Shown one piece after another: positions 55,371 through 63,908 of a stretch of DNA of 64,000 nt. Numbering within the stretch: the first letter of the stretch is position 1; every line of letters begins with the position of its first letter. The translations under genes were made by a program, and so were the position numbers. Source of the DNA: Pseudomonadota bacterium (lineage in GTDB: Bacteria > Pseudomonadota > Gammaproteobacteria > Burkholderiales > Burkholderiaceae_C); NCBI GenBank assembly GCA_030535425.1, contig JAUNHQ010000004.1, positions 1 to 64,000 on the forward strand. Reading direction: 5' to 3'. A model generated the notes under the pieces. It was given only the letters and a program-made list of their open reading frames with translations. It did not search any database and was not told where the DNA came from.

Positions 55371-56207
55371 ATGACCTTCATCGAGCAATTGCGCGCCGCC
55401 CAGGCGCTGAACCAGTCGCTGCTGTGCGTGGGGCTGGACCCGGAGCCGGCGCGTTTTCCCGACGGGTGGGCGCGCGATGCCGAGGGCATTTACGCCTTTT
55501 GCGCCCGCGTGGTCGAGGCCACGGCCGATGTGGTGTGCGCGTTCAAACCGCAGATCGCCTACTTTGCCGCGCACCGGGCCGAAGCGCAGCTGGAGCGCCT
55601 GATGGCCCACATGCGCGCCGTGGCCCCGCACGTGCCGGTGATTCTGGACGCCAAGCGCGGCGACATTGGCAGCACGGCCGAGCAGTACGCCAAAGAGGCG
55701 TTCGAGCGCTACGGCGCCGACGCCGTGACCCTGTCGCCCTTCATGGGGCTGGATTCCATCACGCCGTACCTGCGCTACGAGGGCAAGGGCGCGTTCTTGC
55801 TGTGCCGCACCTCCAACCCCGGCGGGGACGACTGGCAGGCCCAGCGCCTGGCGGACGTGCCGGGCCAGCCGCGCCTGTTCGAGCACCTGGCGGCGCTGGC
55901 CCAGGGGCCGTGGAACGTGAACGGCCAGCTGGGCCTGGTGGTGGGCGCCACCCGCCCGCAGGAGATTGAGCGCGTGCGCGCGGCCGCGCCCACGCTGCCG
56001 CTGCTCATTCCCGGCGTGGGCGCGCAAGGCGGCGACGCCCAGGCCACGGTGCAAGCAGGCTGGCGGGCCGACGGGCCCATCGTCGTCAACAGCTCGCGCG
56101 CCATCTTGTACGCCGACAGCGGAGCCGGCTTTGCCGACGCAGCCCGCGCCGCCGCACTGGCCACGCGGGCGCAACTGAACGGGGCCAGGACGCCATCACC
56201 ATCGTGA
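55371..56207 (+). CDS. pyrF: Orotidine-5'-phosphate decarboxylase
   Basis: Last step of UMP synthesis. 278 aa, group 2 (long) PyrF. The catalytic D-K-x-x-D is in [20 protein letters not shown] (D93, K95, D98). The phosphate-binding C-terminal part has [10 protein letters not shown] and [11 protein letters not shown]. Starts [15 protein letters not shown]; a longer open frame upstream is non-homologous. 52 bp before the CHASE2 cyclase gene on the same strand. Confidence 0.97.
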   Translation: MTFIEQLRAAQALNQSLLCVGLDPEPARFPDGWARDAEGIYAFCARVVEATADVVCAFKPQIAYFAAHRAEAQLERLMAHMRAVAPHVPVILDAKRGDIGSTAEQYAKEAFERYGADAVTLSPFMGLDSITPYLRYEGKGAFLLCRTSNPGGDDWQAQRLADVPGQPRLFEHLAALAQGPWNVNGQLGLVVGATRPQEIERVRAAAPTLPLLIPGVGAQGGDAQATVQAGWRADGPIVVNSSRAILYADSGAGFADAARAAALATRAQLNGARTPSPS

Positions 56208-56259
56208 GCGCAGCCTGCCACTTCTTGCGTCGGCCCATGCACCCTGTCGAGCACCTGCC

Positions 56260-58521
56260 ATGAGCCGCTGGGCACGCTACGCGCGCGCCATGCGCAGCCG
56301 CTGGCGGCGCGCCCTGGCCACCACGCTGCTGGTGCTGCTGGCCAGCATCCATGCCGCTGGCATTTGGCCGCTGCCGGCCCTTGGGGCCATGGAAAACGGC
56401 TGGTACGACCTGCGCTTGCGCCTTACCATGCCGCGCACGCTGGACGAGCGTGTGGTCATCATCGACGTGGACGAGCACAGCCTGGCTGAGCTGGGCCAGT
56501 GGCCATGGAGCCGCCAGCACCTGGCCGCCCTAGTCACGGAACTGACCCAGCGCCAGCAGGTCGCCGCGCTCGGCCTGGACACCGTCTTTGCCGAACCTGA
56601 CCGCAGTGCCCTGCTGCCGCAGCTCACGCAACTGGCCCAAGGGGATCTGCAAGACAACGCCGCATTTCATGACTGGCTGGCCCGCCATGCCCCGCAACTG
56701 GACCACGATGCACACTTTGCCCAGGCGTTGAGCCAGGGATCCGTGGTGCTGGCCTATTACTTCACCAGCGACCGCAGCGCCCGCCGTACCGGGCAGCTGC
56801 CGCTCCCCATCGCCCCTGCCAACCCCGCACCCCCAGGCATGCTGCACTGGGATGGCTATGGCGCCAACATAGCCCCCTTAGCACAGGCGGCACCGCGTGC
56901 AGGCTTTATCAACGCGCTGACCGCCAGCGATGGCGTGGTGCGTGCCGTACCCCTGCTGGCTGCTTTCGACGGCGGGTTGTACGAATCCCTGGCGCTGGCC
57001 ACTGTGCGCCAGGGGCTGCCATCGGCCAGCCTGCGGGTGCTGCGCACCGCCGGCCAGCCCAGCGGCCCACTGCACGCGCTGCAATTGGCGGGCGCTCTTC
57101 CCGCGCCTGTGCCCATGGACGCCCAGGGCACCGCTCTGGTGCCCTACCGGGGTGCGGGCGGCCCGCAAGGCGGTTCGTTCCGCTACATCTCCGCCGCCGA
57201 CGTACTGCAAGGCCGCCTGCCCGCGGCCAGCCTGCAAGGCCGCTTTGCCTTGCTGGGCTTCACGGCGCCGGGGCTGATGGATTTGCGCATCACCCCCGTC
57301 AGCCCGGCCTATCCCGGCGTAGAAGTGCACGCCAACCTCATCTCCGGCATGCTGGATGGTCGCATACCCAGCCTGCCCGGCTGGGCGGCTGGCTATGAGG
57401 TGCTGCTGCTCCTGGCGCTGGGCGCCGTGCTCGTGCTCAACCTGCCCGTGCTGCGCATGGGTCAGGCAGCCGCCCTGGTGGCGGCCCTGGTCGCCGCATT
57501 GCTGGCCTTGAACATGGGTCTGTACCTGGGCGCTGGTCTGGCGCTACCCCTGGTCAGCACCCTGGCCTTGGCCCTGGCCGCACTGGTGACCAACTTCGCG
57601 CTGGGCTACCTGGTTGAAGGGCGTGCGCGGCGGCGGCTGGCGCAGCAATTTGCCACCTACGTGCCGCCCGAGCTGGTGCGCCAGATGGAACGCAACCCCA
57701 CGCGCTACAGCATGCAGGCCCGTGCTGAGGAGCTGACCGTCATGTTCTGCGATCTGCGCGGCTTCACCACCCTGTCCGAAACCATGGAGCCGCTGGCGCT
57801 GCAACACCTGCTCAACGACCTGCTCAGCCGCTTGAGCCACGTCATCCGCGCACAGCAAGGCACCATCGACAAATACATCGGCGACTGCATCATGGCTTTT
57901 TGGGGCGCCCCCGTGACCAACCCCGCCCATGCCCGGCAAGCCATGCAAGCCGCACTGGACATGACCGAAGTACTGCGCACCTTCAACGCCGAACGCGCCG
58001 CCCAAAACCTGCCCCCCATCAGCGCCGGCATCGGGCTAAACACCGGCCTCATGTCCGTGGGCAACATGGGCTCAGATGTGCGCCGCGCCTACACCGTCAT
58101 TGGCGACGCCGTCAACCTGGGCGCACGGCTGGAATCGCTCACCCGCGTCTACGGCGTCGACCTCCTCGCCAGCCAGAGCACCCGTGCGCAGGTGTCCGAT
58201 TTACCCGGCAACCACCTCTGGCAAACACTGGACCGCGTGCGCGTCAAAGGCCGGCAACAACCCGTCACCATCCACACCACACGCCAGCCAGCACCAGGCC
58301 AGAGCCTGGCTGAACTCCAGGCAGAGCTTGCCCTGTGGGACAGTGCCCAGGCCGACTGGCAAGAGGCCCGTTTTGTTTCTTTTCAAACAAAATTACACAA
58401 ACTCCGCAGCCTGAACGCCAACTATTTCCCTTACCGCCTGTACGAGGAAAGATTAACTTCACTGCTGCGCCATCCTCCTGGCCCAGCCTGGGATGCCACC
58501 ACGGCGTTCGACGCCAAATAA
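56260..58521 (+). CDS. CHASE2-domain class III adenylate/guanylate cyclase
   Basis: 753-aa membrane signalling enzyme making a cyclic nucleotide from NTP. One N-terminal membrane helix, an extracytoplasmic CHASE2 sensor (about 40-345, with [20 protein letters not shown]), three membrane helices (about 370-455), and the catalytic domain (about 485-665). Metal Asp residues are D498 (MFCDLRGF) and D542 ([12 protein letters not shown]). Transition-state N619 and R623 are in [11 protein letters not shown]. Base-selecting positions K538 and T612 favour ATP over GTP. The signal sensed is unknown. A metallo-beta-lactamase phosphodiesterase gene follows by 39 bp. Confidence 0.92.
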   Translation: MSRWARYARAMRSRWRRALATTLLVLLASIHAAGIWPLPALGAMENGWYDLRLRLTMPRTLDERVVIIDVDEHSLAELGQWPWSRQHLAALVTELTQRQQVAALGLDTVFAEPDRSALLPQLTQLAQGDLQDNAAFHDWLARHAPQLDHDAHFAQALSQGSVVLAYYFTSDRSARRTGQLPLPIAPANPAPPGMLHWDGYGANIAPLAQAAPRAGFINALTASDGVVRAVPLLAAFDGGLYESLALATVRQGLPSASLRVLRTAGQPSGPLHALQLAGALPAPVPMDAQGTALVPYRGAGGPQGGSFRYISAADVLQGRLPAASLQGRFALLGFTAPGLMDLRITPVSPAYPGVEVHANLISGMLDGRIPSLPGWAAGYEVLLLLALGAVLVLNLPVLRMGQAAALVAALVAALLALNMGLYLGAGLALPLVSTLALALAALVTNFALGYLVEGRARRRLAQQFATYVPPELVRQMERNPTRYSMQARAEELTVMFCDLRGFTTLSETMEPLALQHLLNDLLSRLSHVIRAQQGTIDKYIGDCIMAFWGAPVTNPAHARQAMQAALDMTEVLRTFNAERAAQNLPPISAGIGLNTGLMSVGNMGSDVRRAYTVIGDAVNLGARLESLTRVYGVDLLASQSTRAQVSDLPGNHLWQTLDRVRVKGRQQPVTIHTTRQPAPGQSLAELQAELALWDSAQADWQEARFVSFQTKLHKLRSLNANYFPYRLYEERLTSLLRHPPGPAWDATTAFDAK

Positions 58522-58560
58522 AACCATCCGCCCTCTCCCCAGCCCAAGGAAACGCCCTCC

Positions 58561-59367
58561 ATGAAGGTCCGCGTGCTCGGCTGCTCTGGTGGCATCGCAC
58601 GCGGTTGCGCCACCACAGCCTTTCTGGTCAGCGACAGCATCTTGATCGACGCTGGCACGGGCGTGGGCGAACTCACCCGCGACGAAATGCTGCGCGTGCA
58701 GGACATCTTCCTCACCCACGCCCACCTGGACCACATCGCCTGCCTGCCCTTGCTGGTTGACAGCATCGTCACCTCCCGCGCCAACCAGCCCGTGCGCGTA
58801 CATGCCCTGGCCGACACCATCGACGCCCTGCGCCGCCACATCTTCAACGGCTGCATCTGGCCCGACTTTGCCAGCCTGCCCAGCACCGAAGCGCCTTTCA
58901 TCACCTTTCACACCCTGCAAACCGGCAGCGTCCGCCAGATGGGCTCCTGCCTTATCGAAGCCATGCCTGCCAACCACGGTGTTCCCGCCGTTGGCTATGC
59001 CGCGCGCGCGGCCCAGCCCGATGACGCCCCCTGGTGGGTATTCAGCGGCGACACCGGGCCCAACCCGGCCTTCTGGCAGCGCCTGCGGCACATGCACGTC
59101 GGCGCCCTGGTCATCGAAACCGCCTTCAGCAACCGCGAGCGCGAACTGGCCCAGCTCTCCATGCACCTGGCTCCCACCGAGTTGGCCGACGAACTCGACC
59201 ACATCGACCCCGAACACCGCTTTCCTATCTACATCACCCACACCAAGCCTGCGGAATCCGAGATCATCATGCGCGAAATCGCCCTGTTCGATCAGGTGCG
59301 CCCCCCTCGACGCGAAGTCACCCATGACATCCGCTGGCTCAGCGCCGGACACATCTTTGACCTGTAG
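58561..59367 (+). CDS. MBL-fold 3',5'-cyclic-nucleotide phosphodiesterase-like protein
   Basis: 268 aa, cytoplasmic. The metal site is THAHLDH (H53, H55, D57, H58), followed by other ligands in ANHGVPAVGY, FSGDTGPN and ITHTKPAE. The N-terminus MKVRVLGCSGGIARGCATTA is typical of class II cyclic-nucleotide phosphodiesterases in this fold. Placed 39 bp after a CHASE2 cyclase on the same strand, it probably degrades the product of that enzyme. RNase Z-like activity is the alternative, but it lacks the exosite arm. Confidence 0.85.
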   Translation: MKVRVLGCSGGIARGCATTAFLVSDSILIDAGTGVGELTRDEMLRVQDIFLTHAHLDHIACLPLLVDSIVTSRANQPVRVHALADTIDALRRHIFNGCIWPDFASLPSTEAPFITFHTLQTGSVRQMGSCLIEAMPANHGVPAVGYAARAAQPDDAPWWVFSGDTGPNPAFWQRLRHMHVGALVIETAFSNRERELAQLSMHLAPTELADELDHIDPEHRFPIYITHTKPAESEIIMREIALFDQVRPPRREVTHDIRWLSAGHIFDL

Positions 59368-59529
59368 GGGCACTGCGCAGCACACACAAAGAAAAGCGCA
59401 CTTCTTCACGCCTTCCGTCTTGGCGCGCCAGCCTTGCGGGAAAACCCCATCGCACACCACCAAGGCCTTCGCTAGCGTCATGTGCGGGTGCCTATCCCCT
59501 GGCCCCACTTATCCAGAAAAGAGGAAACC

Positions 59530-59844
59530 ATGCTCAAGAAACTGTTTGCCATCATCGCCATGTGCTGGGCGGCCATGGCCTTCGCCGCCGTGGACGCCAA
59601 CAAGGCCACCGAGGCCGAACTCACCACCGTCAAGGGCATTGGCCCCGCCATGTCCACCAAGATCGTGCAAGAGCGCAAGAAAGCCCCCTTCAAAGACTGG
59701 AACGACCTGAAAAGCCGCGTCAAAGGCATTGGTGACAAAACCGCCCTCAAACTCTCCGAAGGCGGCCTCACCGTCAACGGCGCCGCCTATGGCAGCGCGG
59801 CCAAGCCAGCCAAGGCACCCGCCAAAGCCCCGACCAAGCCCTGA
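59530..59844 (+). CDS. ComEA-like secreted helix-hairpin-helix protein
   Basis: 104 aa from the ATG preceded by GAGGAAACC. A signal peptide (1-20, ending MAFAA) is followed by the two HhH motifs of the ComEA domain: VDANKATEAELTTVKGIGPA and FKDWNDLKSRVKGIGDKTA. The tail is Ala/Lys/Pro-rich. ComEA proteins bind DNA in the periplasm during transformation and work with type IV pili; the pilin gene starts 360 bp downstream, which suits such a role. The protein lacks the membrane-anchor region of Gram-positive ComEA, as usual in Gram-negatives. Confidence 0.9.
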   Translation: MLKKLFAIIAMCWAAMAFAAVDANKATEAELTTVKGIGPAMSTKIVQERKKAPFKDWNDLKSRVKGIGDKTALKLSEGGLTVNGAAYGSAAKPAKAPAKAPTKP

Positions 59845-59870
59845 AAAGCAAAAGCCACAGCCCTCGCCTC

Positions 59871-59904
59871 AAGCGGCCTGCCTCACAGCAGGCCGCTTTT
59901 CATT
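59871..59904 (+). terminator. Rho-independent terminator after the ComEA-like gene
   Basis: A perfect 10-bp stem, AAGCGGCCTG / CAGGCCGCTT, around an 8-nt loop, followed by TTTT. It closes the unit containing the ComEA-like gene before the pilin promoter. The rest of the 359-bp gap to pilA holds the pilA promoter and no gene. Confidence 0.9.
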
Positions 59905-60100
59905 TGTCAGCCCTTTTCAGGCCAGCATCGGCCTTGGCCGTCAACCACCGACAAATGCTGTCAAAAGTGTGCATCCGCGCCATGAGCTGACGTGTTTTGT
60001 CACCTCAGACTGACGCATCCCGGCAGTGCATGGCACGTTTTGCCTTGCTTGGCACCGTCAACACGTGAGGAACTCCACAAAACCCCCGCCCTGGCACGGC

Positions 60101-60116
60101 TGGCACAGCAGGTGCA
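60101..60116 (+). promoter_or_regulatory. Candidate sigma-54 promoter of pilA
   Basis: TGGCACAGCAGGTGCA matches the -24/-12 consensus TGGCAC-N5-TTGCA with one change, and has the invariant GG-N10-GC spacing. The -12 GC is 88 bp upstream of the pilA ATG, giving a leader of about 75 nt. RpoN with the PilR activator drives pilA in Pseudomonas and relatives; pilSR is not in this window. Another TGGCAC at 60031 lacks the spacing. Confidence 0.65.
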
Positions 60117-60203
60117 AACACTCAAGGCGTGCGGCGACGCACACAACGTGTAGTGTCCCGAGTCTCACGAACTCTTTTTACTTTTTCCTTGAAGGAGAAC
60201 ATC

Positions 60204-60641
60204 ATGAAAGCAATGCAAAAAGGTTTCACCCTGATCGAACTGATGATTGTTGTGGCCATCATCGGTATTCTGGCTGCCGTGGCTCTGCCTGCTTACAACG
60301 ACTACGTGACCCGTGCCCAGGTGGCAGAGCCCGTGGAACTGACCGCTGGCCTGAAAGCCCCCTTGGCTGAGTACGGTGCGCAGCAAAATGCGTGGCCTGC
60401 CATTGTTGGCCCCACGGCTACCCCCACCGCATCCCAAATTGCTGGCACACTGGTCGGCAAGTTCTCCACTGTGACCGCTTCTGTCGGCGGCACCTATCCT
60501 GCCGGCACGGTCACAGGCACTATGACAACGGGCCGTGCAAGCGGAGGAACTATTCTGATGACCACCACCGACGGTGGCGCCAGCTGGAGTTGCACTGGCG
60601 GTTCCGTTCAGAGCAAATGGCGTCCCCAAGCTTGCCGGTAA
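60204..60641 (+). CDS. pilA: Type IV major pilin PilA
   Basis: 145-aa prepilin. The leader MKAMQKG is cleaved before F8 by PilD; the N-terminal helix is [20 protein letters not shown] with the conserved E12 (Glu5 of the mature form) and Pro/Tyr after it (LPAYNDYV). The mature protein of 138 aa has a small globular head and ends with a short disulfide loop, C133 to C144 or so ([18 protein letters not shown]). Ribosome site AAGGAG lies 7 bp before the ATG. It is transcribed from a probable sigma-54 promoter and closed by a terminator. TfpZ follows. Confidence 0.96.
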   Translation: MKAMQKGFTLIELMIVVAIIGILAAVALPAYNDYVTRAQVAEPVELTAGLKAPLAEYGAQQNAWPAIVGPTATPTASQIAGTLVGKFSTVTASVGGTYPAGTVTGTMTTGRASGGTILMTTTDGGASWSCTGGSVQSKWRPQACR

Positions 60642-60703
60642 CTCGCAACTTGCCAACAACATCCAACATATCTGCATGGCGCTATGCCATGCAGGTGTAT
60701 TCA

Positions 60704-60728
60704 AGCCACCTGCCAGGGTGGCTTTTTT
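60704..60728 (+). terminator. Terminator after pilA
   Basis: AGCCACC / GGTGGCT stem with a 6-nt loop followed by a run of six T. A second hairpin, GCATGGC-GCTAT-GCCATGC at 60674-60692, lies just upstream and may stabilise the 3' end of the abundant pilin mRNA. Only 35 bp separate the T-run from the tfpZ start, so tfpZ is either expressed by readthrough or from a promoter inside this region. Confidence 0.85.
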
Positions 60729-60762
60729 ACGTGTGTTTCACGGTCTTTCTGTTCGTCTACCC

Positions 60763-61497
60763 ATGAGCCGTCTTGCCTTTTCCAGCAAGTATTTCATTGC
60801 CTCTCTTCTGCTTGGAGCGGGAGTGATCTGGCTGGTCTGGAAATGCTGGTACCCCGGTCCACTGCTGGTACTGATGGATGCCCATCGCCTGCTTTTTCTC
60901 ATGGTGGCTGCGCAAGCTCTGGTCATTCCCATCATTGTGTCATTGGTCTTCAAGCCGGGTAAGACACGTGTCTGGATGGATGTCGCCATTCTGGCCTCTT
61001 TGCAGCTCTGTATCCTGGTGTTCGGGATACACGCCATGTGGCAAGGTCGCCCCGTTTACATCGCTGATGTCGGTGACAGATATGACTTGGTTGCCGCCAA
61101 TCTGGTCCACCCAAAAGACCTGCAGCAAGCCGGTATCACCCTGCCCGCTTGGGGACCCAAGTGGGTAGGTACTCGGCCACCCCATACATCAGAGCTGAAA
61201 GATCGCGTGGTTTTCAGCGCTCTGGCCGGCAAAGACTATGGGCATTTTCCCCAGTTGCATACCCCACCAGCACCAACCAAAACACCCCAGGTGCCAGGAG
61301 CCCAGCCGTGGTCGGCTTTGTATGACCACAATACATCCATCAGCGAGACCGCTATTGCCCGCTGGCTGACAGATCACAGGCGCAAGGAAAGCGATGTATT
61401 CTATCTGCCACTACGGGGGCCTGAGCGAGATGGCGCAGTGGTTTTTGACGCTCGCACAGGCAGTTTACTAGGTATTGCTCCCTTTAACCCCTGGTAA
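60763..61497 (+). CDS. tfpZ: Type IV pilin accessory protein, TfpX/TfpZ family
   Basis: 244 aa with three N-terminal membrane helices (about 9-28, 44-62, 71-91) and a periplasmic C-terminal part. The helices and the segment GRPVYIADVGDRYDLVAAN match the TfpX/TfpZ (FimB-like) accessory proteins found next to pilin genes in Pseudomonas, Acidovorax and relatives. They influence pilin assembly or stability in a pilin-allele-specific way. No ribosome site is obvious before the ATG. The next gene starts 37 bp after its stop on the same strand. Confidence 0.85.
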   Translation: MSRLAFSSKYFIASLLLGAGVIWLVWKCWYPGPLLVLMDAHRLLFLMVAAQALVIPIIVSLVFKPGKTRVWMDVAILASLQLCILVFGIHAMWQGRPVYIADVGDRYDLVAANLVHPKDLQQAGITLPAWGPKWVGTRPPHTSELKDRVVFSALAGKDYGHFPQLHTPPAPTKTPQVPGAQPWSALYDHNTSISETAIARWLTDHRRKESDVFYLPLRGPERDGAVVFDARTGSLLGIAPFNPW

Positions 61498-61534
61498 TGC
61501 GGTTTCCACTTTCACTAATCTATCAATCGTGGAA

Positions 61535-63406
61535 ATGAAAAAAACCTCGCTCATCCCATCTTCCCTGTCTTATCTTTCGCTGATCGCCATTTGCCTGCTG
61601 CTTTATGGTCAAGCACTAGGGTTTACCTATGTGTGGGATGATAATTTACTCTTTTTGATGAAGACAGACCTCGTCAATGCCCCATTGAGCTGGGACATTT
61701 TGGCCACCCCCGTTCTGCCGGGCACAAGCTATTTCAGGCCACTGGTTTTTCTGACTTTTTTCATTGAGTTTCACACTTTTGGCCAATCTGCTTTCATTTC
61801 GCACGTGGTCAATCTGACATTTTTCTGCGTCAATGTTTTGCTAATGTATGGCATTGGCGCACAACTGGGACAACATGCACGTAGAGAGCGTGCGCGCCTT
61901 CTGGGTTGGCTGGCTGCTTGCATATATGCAGTCCATCCGGCCAATATTGAATCCACTGCCTGGATTTCTGGACGGTTTGACCTGATGGCCACCATGTTCA
62001 TTCTGCTAAGCGTGTGGCTGTATCTGCGCACTGGCGCCAAACGCTGGCTTCATTGCATCCTCTTGGGCGCATGCATGATGGCCGCATTATTAAGCAAAGA
62101 ATTGGGCATTGTACTACCCGCCATTTTGGCCTGCGTGTGGTTTAGCCTGTATTTTAGCCAACACACCACATGGAAGGCCAGGATCTCCGCCGGAATCCAT
62201 GAAAACGGCAAACTCTTGCTCACCCTCTTGGCCGTGGTCGCGGTTTATCTTTCACTTCGATACATGAGCATGGGGGAGCTCAACCACAACACCGTTACTT
62301 ATGCCTATCTCTGGGAATCACTTGTTGAATTACGACTACCTCTCGTTACGCTCTTCCTTTATTTGAAAACCAGCCTCTTGCCATTCTCTCCCGCAGGACC
62401 TGTACAGTTCTCAACACATGCGAGCGACCATGCCATCACTACGATTCAGAGCTGCGCCGCTGCTATTTTCATATGCCTCACGACATGGCGAGCCCTGCGC
62501 GGCAGTTTGTCAGCTTGGCTTTTCATGGCCTATTTAGCTGGTCTTTTCCTAGTTTTACATGTGTTGCCCATTGGCATTGCAAACAACATCACACAAGACC
62601 GTTTTCTGACAGCCCCTTTGGCCTTCTTTGTCTTGGCAGTGGTATTCGCCCCCTGGAAAGAAGCAGCCGACAAGCTGCAATTGCGCTTGCACGCGCGCCA
62701 AGCCGCCGGGACTCTTACATCAATTGGCTGGTTGGTCATGGCCGCCCTAACCACTTTGACAACCGTTCCCATGTGGAAAAACGAACTGACGCTCTGGTCT
62801 TGGGCAAAACACAGATACCCAGACGCAGAGCTGCCCCAGAACAACTATCTTTTTGCCGCCATTAGCGAGAAAAAATTTGATCTCGTCGAAGAAGAAGTAA
62901 AACGCTTAACAAAAAATGGAACCGCCCTCACGCCAGCCAATCAAATTATTTACGCTAATCTTTTGATAACCACAGGAAACCCAGATGGCATGAACTACAT
63001 GAAGGGCGTCATGGAGGTTACACCAAAATTCCATGAGACCAATGACCGCACAACAGCAGGCCGGTTCTTATTAAGTCCAATGCAAATTTCTGGCATGTAT
63101 GGAACCTATGCTATAGGCGAATTAATCTTCAATGGGGATCCTGAATCCGCTCTAAAATACAACGACATTGCACTCTGGTACTTAAATCCCGGAGAACAGA
63201 TGCCCATTCTTTATCATCGAATAGCTTTTTACATGGCACTGGGAAGAGTGGATGAGGCAAAAAAACTCAAAGAAAAACTGCAAAGCATAAAATATTACCG
63301 CTCCGACGAGATGATGACAGGCGTGAGAAACATGTTGCAGGTGTTTTGCGACAAGCAAAAAAAGGCTGGAAAAAGTACAGGATCAGCATGCATGACGTTG
63401 GACTGA
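61535..63406 (+). CDS. GT-C glycosyltransferase-like membrane protein (TMTC-like), candidate pilin-modifying enzyme
   Basis: 623 aa. About ten membrane helices (residues 10-420) are followed by a soluble C-terminal third made of helical, TPR-like repeats (about 430-620). The N-terminal luminal loop has YVWDDN (D35/D36), then SYFRPLVFLTFF, HPANIESTAWISGRFDLMAT and LLSKELGIVLP: the pattern of TMTC/protein O-mannosyltransferase-type GT-C enzymes with a lipid-linked sugar donor. Visibly richer in A+T than its neighbours, with codon use to match, so probably acquired. Next to pilA and tfpZ it may glycosylate the pilin; that is inference. Start is the ATG giving MKKTSLIP. Confidence 0.75.
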   Translation: MKKTSLIPSSLSYLSLIAICLLLYGQALGFTYVWDDNLLFLMKTDLVNAPLSWDILATPVLPGTSYFRPLVFLTFFIEFHTFGQSAFISHVVNLTFFCVNVLLMYGIGAQLGQHARRERARLLGWLAACIYAVHPANIESTAWISGRFDLMATMFILLSVWLYLRTGAKRWLHCILLGACMMAALLSKELGIVLPAILACVWFSLYFSQHTTWKARISAGIHENGKLLLTLLAVVAVYLSLRYMSMGELNHNTVTYAYLWESLVELRLPLVTLFLYLKTSLLPFSPAGPVQFSTHASDHAITTIQSCAAAIFICLTTWRALRGSLSAWLFMAYLAGLFLVLHVLPIGIANNITQDRFLTAPLAFFVLAVVFAPWKEAADKLQLRLHARQAAGTLTSIGWLVMAALTTLTTVPMWKNELTLWSWAKHRYPDAELPQNNYLFAAISEKKFDLVEEEVKRLTKNGTALTPANQIIYANLLITTGNPDGMNYMKGVMEVTPKFHETNDRTTAGRFLLSPMQISGMYGTYAIGELIFNGDPESALKYNDIALWYLNPGEQMPILYHRIAFYMALGRVDEAKKLKEKLQSIKYYRSDEMMTGVRNMLQVFCDKQKKAGKSTGSACMTLD

Positions 63407-63455
63407 AAGTCATAAGCGAGGGCCCCCTTGCAGCGCCAAAACAGCCAAAATCAGA

Positions 63456-63792
63456 TCATGATCTTCGCATCTCGCGTGCATTCACGTACACCTCGCGCAA
63501 GTCCAATTGCGCGGACAGGTAGTGTAAAAGCCAGCATGTCGTCTCGGGCCGGTTCAGGCGCAGGTGGACCCATGTGACATCGTCATTGCGCTGATACAGA
63601 TCGGCTTGCAGCCGAGCGTGGGACCTGAGCAGGGCAAACAATTCACCGGCAATCAACCCGTGCCGGTCACTGGCGCCGTCCATGGCGAGGACTTGCCCGG
63701 CCAGGTCTTCGTGCTTGATGTCGGTTTGCAGCTCGCCTTGCACGTATATCGTCCACAGTGGTGCAGGGCGATGGTGCGCTGAAGGCGTTCAT
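63456..63792 (-). pseudogene. Eroded Uma2-family (DUF820) endonuclease gene
   Basis: From the ATG, MNAFSAPSPCTTVDD leads towards the usual Uma2 N-terminus, but one extra A after GACGAT (near 63743-63748) shifts the frame. The next frame continues YVQGELQTDIKHE, GQVLAMDGASDRHGLIAG and ELFALLRSHAR. It then jumps to a C-terminal-like part, YQRNDDVTWVHLRLNRPE and LDLREVYVNA, without the middle third and its catalytic residues. About 112 codons remain of the usual 185-195. It is non-functional. It lies 49 bp from the 3' end of the GT-C gene, facing it. Confidence 0.7.
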
Positions 63793-63908
63793 GAAAAGAC
63801 GCCCGGGGCTGGCTCGTGCGGTGCCGGGGTATTGCAAAAAGCCATATTGTGTGACTGACACCCTTGACCCCGCTTGGCTCCTCACAGACGCTTGGCACAA
63901 TCACCCGC

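Noticed and set aside
60031..60050. Another TGGCAC upstream of pilA as a sigma-54 site
   Set aside because: The distance from GG to the following TTGC is 13 bp, not the required 10; the site at 60101 has the right spacing.
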